Source of the DNA: Coriobacteriales bacterium
GTDB lineage: Bacteria > Actinomycetota > Coriobacteriia > Coriobacteriales > UMGS124
Length of the DNA: 43,534 bases
NCBI GenBank assembly: GCA_017515595.1
Contig: JAFWFL010000087.1
Coordinates: 1 to 43,534, forward strand
Reading direction: 5' to 3'
Shown here: positions 39,905 through 43,534 of the stretch, in pieces
Layout of the letters: each line of letters begins with the position of its first letter
Position numbering within the stretch: the stretch's first letter is position 1
Translations under genes and position numbers: made by a program
Notes under the pieces: model-generated
Seen by the model: only the letters and a program-made list of their open reading frames with translations
Databases searched by the model: none
Told to the model about the DNA's origin: nothing

Positions 39905-41353
39905 TTATTTGCTCAGCAAAAATGCGTGGTAACCCTTGTAGGCTTCATACATGTCTGCCTTGCTCGTTACTTCCCATGGCGAATGCATGCTCAGCACCGC
40001 AACACCCGAGTCAATTACGTTCATGCCGTACTCAGCCAAAATGTATGCAATGGTTCCGCCGCCACCCAGGTCAACACGGCCAAGCTCGGCAGTTTGGTAA
40101 TATACGCCCGCATCCTGCATAATCTTGCGCACAAGCGCCATGTACTCGGCATTGGCGTCATTGCTGCCACCCTTGCCTCGTGCACCTGTGAACTTGTTAA
40201 ATACTACGCCACGTCCCAGGAATGAGGCATTCTTTGCCTCGAATGCATCAGTAAAGTTGGGGTCAACGCCGGCAGAGACATCACAAGAAAGCATGCGTGA
40301 GTTCTTGAGAGCACGACGCAGGGCAAGCTCGCCCTTCTCGCCTGCAAGAGCCATAATCTCGGCCATGGTATTCTCAAAGAAGCGCGAATGCATGCCGGTT
40401 GCTCCTACCGAGCCAATTTCTTCTTTGTCAACCAAAAGCGTCACCGCAGTGCGGGCCGGTGCCTTCTTGTTTTTTGCAAGCTTAAGCTGGGCAATAAGGC
40501 TCGCGTATGCGCAGGAGCGGTCATCCTGGCCATAGCCCAAAATCATGCTCCGGTCAAAGCCCATTTCGCGGGCAGGTCCGGCAGGCACAACCTCAAGCTC
40601 GGCCGAGAGAAAATCTTCTTCTTCGATGCCATACTTTTGAGCCAGGAGATTCATGACATATGCCTGAACGGGATGCTTCTTCGCTTCTTCTGCCTGAGGA
40701 TCGCAGGGCTCTCCCTCAGCAGGCTTTTGGCCGCTTTCCGGGATAACAAGCGGACGGCTGCCAATAATGAGATCGAGCATTTCGCCGCTAATAACCTCGG
40801 CAGCAGTCTTTTGAAGCTGCTCATGCGAAAGATGAATCAAGAGGTCAGAAACGCAGAACACCGGGTCCTGGGGGTCTTCGCCCACATTGATTGTCACCTG
40901 AGTGCCGTCGGCCTTTACCACAACGCCATGGATTGCGAGGGGAAGCGTGACCCATTGATACTTTTTGATACCGCCGTAATAATGGGTATCAAACATTGCA
41001 AAGTCGGTAGCCTCATAGAGAGGATTCTGCTTAATGTCAAGGCGCGGCGAGTCAATATGGGCGCCTAAAATGTTCACGCCATTCTCGAGCGGCTCAGCGC
41101 CAATGTGGGCCAAAAGAATGGTTTTGCCGTATGCCGTTGCCCACACCTTGTCATTTGCCTTAAGTTTCTTGCCTTTTGCAATGCACTCTTCCAGTGACTT
41201 ATACCCCGCAGCTTCTGCTGCGCAAATTGCTGCCTGAGCACACTCGCGCTCGGTTTTATTCTGTGAGATAAACTCTATATAACCTTGAGCAAACTCGTCT
41301 ACTTTGACAATATCCTGCTCAGAATATTCTTTCCACGCGTTTTTGCGTTCCAT
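39905..41353 (-). CDS. apeA: M18 family aminopeptidase
   Basis: A 482-residue cytoplasmic metallo-aminopeptidase. Features include NILGAHIDSPRLDIKQNPLY (first zinc His/Asp), LLVDKEEIGSVGATGM (catalytic Glu and metal ligand), LSCDVSAGVDPNF, and IDSGVAVLSMHSPWEV (last zinc His) near the C-terminus. The family removes N-terminal aspartyl or other residues from peptides. The ATG at 41353 follows GAAGAGG; an in-frame start at 41404 lacks this. First gene of the apeA-idi-nucleotidase run. Confidence 0.93.
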   Translation of the reverse strand: MERKNAWKEYSEQDIVKVDEFAQGYIEFISQNKTERECAQAAICAAEAAGYKSLEECIAKGKKLKANDKVWATAYGKTILLAHIGAEPLENGVNILGAHIDSPRLDIKQNPLYEATDFAMFDTHYYGGIKKYQWVTLPLAIHGVVVKADGTQVTINVGEDPQDPVFCVSDLLIHLSHEQLQKTAAEVISGEMLDLIIGSRPLVIPESGQKPAEGEPCDPQAEEAKKHPVQAYVMNLLAQKYGIEEEDFLSAELEVVPAGPAREMGFDRSMILGYGQDDRSCAYASLIAQLKLAKNKKAPARTAVTLLVDKEEIGSVGATGMHSRFFENTMAEIMALAGEKGELALRRALKNSRMLSCDVSAGVDPNFTDAFEAKNASFLGRGVVFNKFTGARGKGGSNDANAEYMALVRKIMQDAGVYYQTAELGRVDLGGGGTIAYILAEYGMNVIDSGVAVLSMHSPWEVTSKADMYEAYKGYHAFLLSK

Positions 41354-41453
41354 CTGCAAACCTCTTCTTTCGCGTTTGGCTCCGGTATTTTTATTGAGCC
41401 GCATCAGCTGTTACAAGTTGCCACACTTTAGCACAAATACGCTAGAAATGCCT

Positions 41454-41470
41454 TATAATATTGCGCAATA
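41454..41470 (+). promoter_or_regulatory. -10 box with overlapping 12-bp palindrome
   Basis: TATAAT (41454-41459) is followed by TATTGCGCAATA (41459-41470), a perfect palindrome over the likely start of transcription. A -35 is not obvious (TTAGCA at 41428 gives 20-bp spacing). Candidate operator for the next gene. Confidence 0.4.
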
Positions 41471-41502
41471 AAAATATTCACCAGGAGAAAGGCTTAAGCT
41501 TC

Positions 41503-41991
41503 ATGAGCAGCTTTGGGTTTTCTTGGATAGGAGCGCTGTATCTGATCGCGCTTTTTGTTCCCAACATTTTATGGGCACGTAATAAACCCGAGAGTTATGA
41601 CAAGCTCGCATCACACGAGGCCCCTTGGATGGTATGGTGCGAACGAATAGGAGAAGTTCTCACCTGTACCTGCGCCGCCATTTTTGCCGAGACAAACCCG
41701 CATGCCCCAATTGACGTTTGGACAAGCTGGCTGGTTTTCTCGGTATCATGCATGTTTTTATATCTTGCATCATGGAGAATATATTTCACAAGCACTGAAA
41801 AACTTGAAGCTATGTATGCGCCGGTTATGGGTATCCCCGTACCTCTTGCTTCGCTCCCGGTAGCTGCATTTTTGCTGCTGGGAATCTATGGCCATGCCTG
41901 GCCGCTTGTCGCGGCAACCGTGATTTTGGGCATAGGACATATTGGGATTCATGTATGTCACGCAAAAGAGCTTGGTCTTAGTTTGAGGTAA
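41503..41991 (+). CDS. Small multi-TM membrane protein, unknown
   Basis: A 162-residue protein with four hydrophobic segments (ALYLIALFVPNILWA; a second around residues 45-60; WLVFSVSCMFLYLASW; ASLPVAAFLLLGIYG onward). It has a conserved-looking NKPESYD and EAPWMVWCERIGEV after the first helix. The ATG at 41503 follows GGAGAAAGG; upstream TTG at 41461 falls in the operator. It is monocistronic. I do not recognise a function. Confidence 0.72.
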   Translation: MSSFGFSWIGALYLIALFVPNILWARNKPESYDKLASHEAPWMVWCERIGEVLTCTCAAIFAETNPHAPIDVWTSWLVFSVSCMFLYLASWRIYFTSTEKLEAMYAPVMGIPVPLASLPVAAFLLLGIYGHAWPLVAATVILGIGHIGIHVCHAKELGLSLR

Positions 41992-42042
41992 ATGATTTGG
42001 GATGCGACCGATAACGGGCCGGTGTTTCGTTGTACCCCAATA

Positions 42043-42072
42043 TTGACAGAACGTTTGTATTTGTTGTAAGTT
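42043..42072 (+). promoter_or_regulatory. Promoter of the LUD-domain gene
   Basis: TTGACA (42043-42048), 18 bp, TAAGTT (42067-42072), about 80 bp before the start codon. Confidence 0.5.
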
Positions 42073-42151
42073 ATACGCCTGAAGCTTGCTGTTTTGAGTT
42101 GATTTTATAAGTATTGATATGTATTGGAACGTCGATGGAGGGAGTAATCAC

Positions 42152-42781
42152 ATGAATCCGAACATTACCAAACGCAATGAGCTGCTCGCTAAAAAGGTGA
42201 TTAAGGGTTTAAAGACACGCAACATGACCGGCTATTATGCAGCTACCAAAGAAGAAGCCTTAAAACTTGCTCTTGAGCTTATTCCTGAAGGCAGCAGCAT
42301 TGCCATGGGCGGAACCATGAGCGCGGCTGAGATTGGTTTGGTCGACGCAATTAAAAGCGATGCATACCACTTTATTGACCGCATGTCTTACAGCGACCCC
42401 CATGATGCAGGGCTTGCCACATTCGATGCAGATATTCTCTTGTCAAGCGCCAATGCCATAACCGAGGACGGCGTTCTTGTGAACATCGACGGTAACGCCA
42501 ACCGCGTCTCTGCCATCGCATACGGCCCGCGCAAGGTTATCTTTATTGTGGGCATGAACAAGGTGTGCAATGATATTGACAGCGCCATGAAGCGCGCCCG
42601 CAATGTTGCCGCGCCCATTAACGCGCAGCGCTTTGGCCTTGCAACCCCCTGCTCGCTCACCGGTTCATGCTTTAACTGCAAGTCGCCCGACACCATTTGC
42701 TGCCAGTTCCTCATCACACGCTACTCACGTCATAAAGGCCGCATCCACGTCATCCTCGTAAACGACACCCTCGGCTTCTAA
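42152..42781 (+). CDS. LUD-domain (LutC/DUF162-like) protein
   Basis: A 209-residue cytoplasmic protein of the LUD superfamily. Features are IPEGSSIAMGGTMSAAEIGL, DADILLSSANAITEDGVLVN and GPRKVIFIVGMNKV, plus a Cys-rich C-terminal segment (TGSCFNCKSPDTICC). LUD proteins occur in lactate-oxidation complexes, but no lutA or lutB is next to it; stand-alone members have unknown roles. The Cys cluster might bind a metal. The ATG at 42152 follows GGAGGGAG, better than 42119. Confidence 0.88.
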   Translation: MNPNITKRNELLAKKVIKGLKTRNMTGYYAATKEEALKLALELIPEGSSIAMGGTMSAAEIGLVDAIKSDAYHFIDRMSYSDPHDAGLATFDADILLSSANAITEDGVLVNIDGNANRVSAIAYGPRKVIFIVGMNKVCNDIDSAMKRARNVAAPINAQRFGLATPCSLTGSCFNCKSPDTICCQFLITRYSRHKGRIHVILVNDTLGF

Positions 42782-42792
42782 ACCTGACAGAG

Positions 42793-42844
42793 AAAACACT
42801 GGGGAGATAATGCTTGTTTATTAGTATTATCTCCCCAGTGTTTT
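42793..42844 (+). terminator. Strong terminator after the LUD gene
   Basis: A perfect 19-bp stem, 42793-42811 (AAAACACTGGGGAGATAAT) with 42826-42844, a 14-nt loop, and T-run TTTTT. The A/T-flanked stem should work in both directions. Confidence 0.88.
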
Positions 42845-43007
42845 TGTCCATAAAGCAACTGCTACTATAACAGCAGCGCAGACTGCGCTTGTTTACTAAA
42901 GGCCGCCCATTTGCTTAGGGGCCTTGATTGTCTGACACATTGCTAAACCGCAGTGTTCGCCAGGAAGAACACATAGATAGCTGTTCACAAAGAGGCTACC
43001 GGCTTTG

Positions 43008-43187
43008 TTATAACAATAGTAATTTTTGCACAAGTTCCTTGCGTTCTTTCAGCAAGATCAGCATCTGCATGACTTTGCGCTTTCCAAGAGTTGGGCTTAA
43101 TATCGCTACGTCTCGAACAGCTTCTCTTAGATCCTTTTCGTACACAGGACCGCAAGTACCAGAATTATATACAGCATTGATATCGAC
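43008..43187 (-). pseudogene. Unrecognised C-terminal coding remnant beside the CRISPR array
   Basis: On the minus strand 59 codons read without a stop to TAA at 43008, containing GTCGPVYEKDLREAVRDVAI, SPTLGKRKVMQMLILLKERK and ELVQKLLLL. The composition is protein-like and amphipathic. Upstream the frame is closed by TAG (43188-43190) with no start codon, about 33 bp from the array. I take it as a truncated gene end; I do not recognise the family. The rest of 42845-43222 shows no gene. Confidence 0.4.
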
Positions 43188-43222
43188 CTACCTATCACAT
43201 CAACGTGCATCACAATATATGA

Positions 43223-43534
43223 GTTTCAATCCATGCGCCTCGTGCGGGGCACGACCGGATCCGCACCAGCGTGGTTCTGGCTCATCAATAAGTTTCAATC
43301 CACGCGCCCCGCGCGGGGCGCGACTAGTGCCCGACAAAATAAAAGGTATTTTTTGGTGGTTTCAATCCACGCGCCCCGCGCGGGGCGCGACTTTCAATAG
43401 TCATAATTAACAATTACCCCCTGGCCGTTTCAATCCACGCGCCCCGCGCGGGGCGCGACTTTTCAGACTTCCCGCAAACCAGACTATCATCACAGGTTTC
43501 AATCCACGCGCCCCGCACGGGGCGCGACCTAACA
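43223..43534 (-). CRISPR. CRISPR array (type I-C-like repeats), distal end
   Basis: Five 33-bp repeats start at 43223, 43292, 43359, 43427 and 43496. Each begins GTTTCAATCCACGCG and ends GGGGCGCGAC on the plus strand. Spacers are 36, 34, 35 and 36 bp, and a fifth begins at 43529. Read on the minus strand the repeats have the GTCGCG...GTGGATTGAAAC form of type I-C. The first repeat (43223-43255) has several changes and the fifth has one (GCACGG), so the decayed trailer end is at 43223. The leader should lie beyond the window. No cas gene is visible. Confidence 0.95.

Overview
The window looks like a chromosomal segment from an anaerobic, monoderm actinobacterium of the class Coriobacteriia. 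An Atopobium/Lancefieldella-like or Olsenella-like relative would fit, but genus is only a guess. The grounds are intermediate GC, strong AGGAGG-type ribosome binding sites, a Tat-exported FMN/FAD fumarate-reductase-family flavoprotein, a Tat-exported 5'-nucleotidase, a PASTA-domain exoprotein and a NadR/PnuC pair. No rRNA, tRNA, transposase or phage gene was seen.

Layout. 1-2.2 kb: repeats, a secreted Big_2/PASTA protein and tadA. 2.2-4.5 kb: a 197-bp palindromic element, then nadR-pnuC on the minus strand behind a duplicated leader. 4.7-7.1 kb: a minus-strand GntR/ABC/permease/zinc-ribbon operon with a recognisable promoter and operator. 7.3-7.8 kb: a symmetric inverted array of repeats with a 62-63 bp period. 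8.0-11.6 kb: the flavoprotein, an unlisted 56-residue membrane peptide and an alpha/beta hydrolase.

11.8-26.5 kb is the most interesting part: 14 same-strand genes that look like one peptide-production and signalling island. It begins with an ECF sigma factor, a two-TM protein, a multi-TM protein and a PrsW-like intramembrane protease. Next come a second two-TM protein with a C-terminal VAGG motif and an HlyD-type adaptor reduced to its membrane anchor. A radical SAM/SPASM maturase, a Nif11-type precursor with a Cys- and aromatic-rich core, and the two NHLM-type ABC exporters (one with a C39 peptidase) follow. It ends with a complete partner-switching set: a STAS antagonist, a DUF2156 protein, a 1026-aa EamA-Cache-HAMP-PP2C fusion, and a RsbW-like kinase. 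A second VAGG precursor-like gene lies convergently at its end. I infer that precursor processing and export are coupled to sensing (Cache domain) and to sigma-factor control (PrsW and partner switch).

26.9-34.7 kb: a PIN-domain remnant, a CmpB-like membrane protein, a P1B-type ATPase with its DUF6110 partner, and an iron/siderophore ABC operon behind a promoter with DtxR-like boxes. That operon is decaying: the binding protein has an in-frame TAA, and the second permease is fused by an apparent internal deletion to an ATPase lacking its Walker A.

34.8-43.5 kb: a BglII-like restriction enzyme with an MT-A70 methylase, a ferric-reductase-like membrane protein, an apeA-idi-ushA-like minus operon, a small membrane protein, a LUD-domain protein, a coding remnant, and the distal end of a CRISPR array with type I-C-like repeats. 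The array runs off the window; no cas genes are visible.

Long perfect or near-perfect inverted repeats recur between genes (1-60, 2233-2429, 11583-11639, 30470-30622, 37097-37146), several near a GGGGACGG motif. They look like a genome-specific REP-like family. All functional calls are from reading the sequence; no database search was run.
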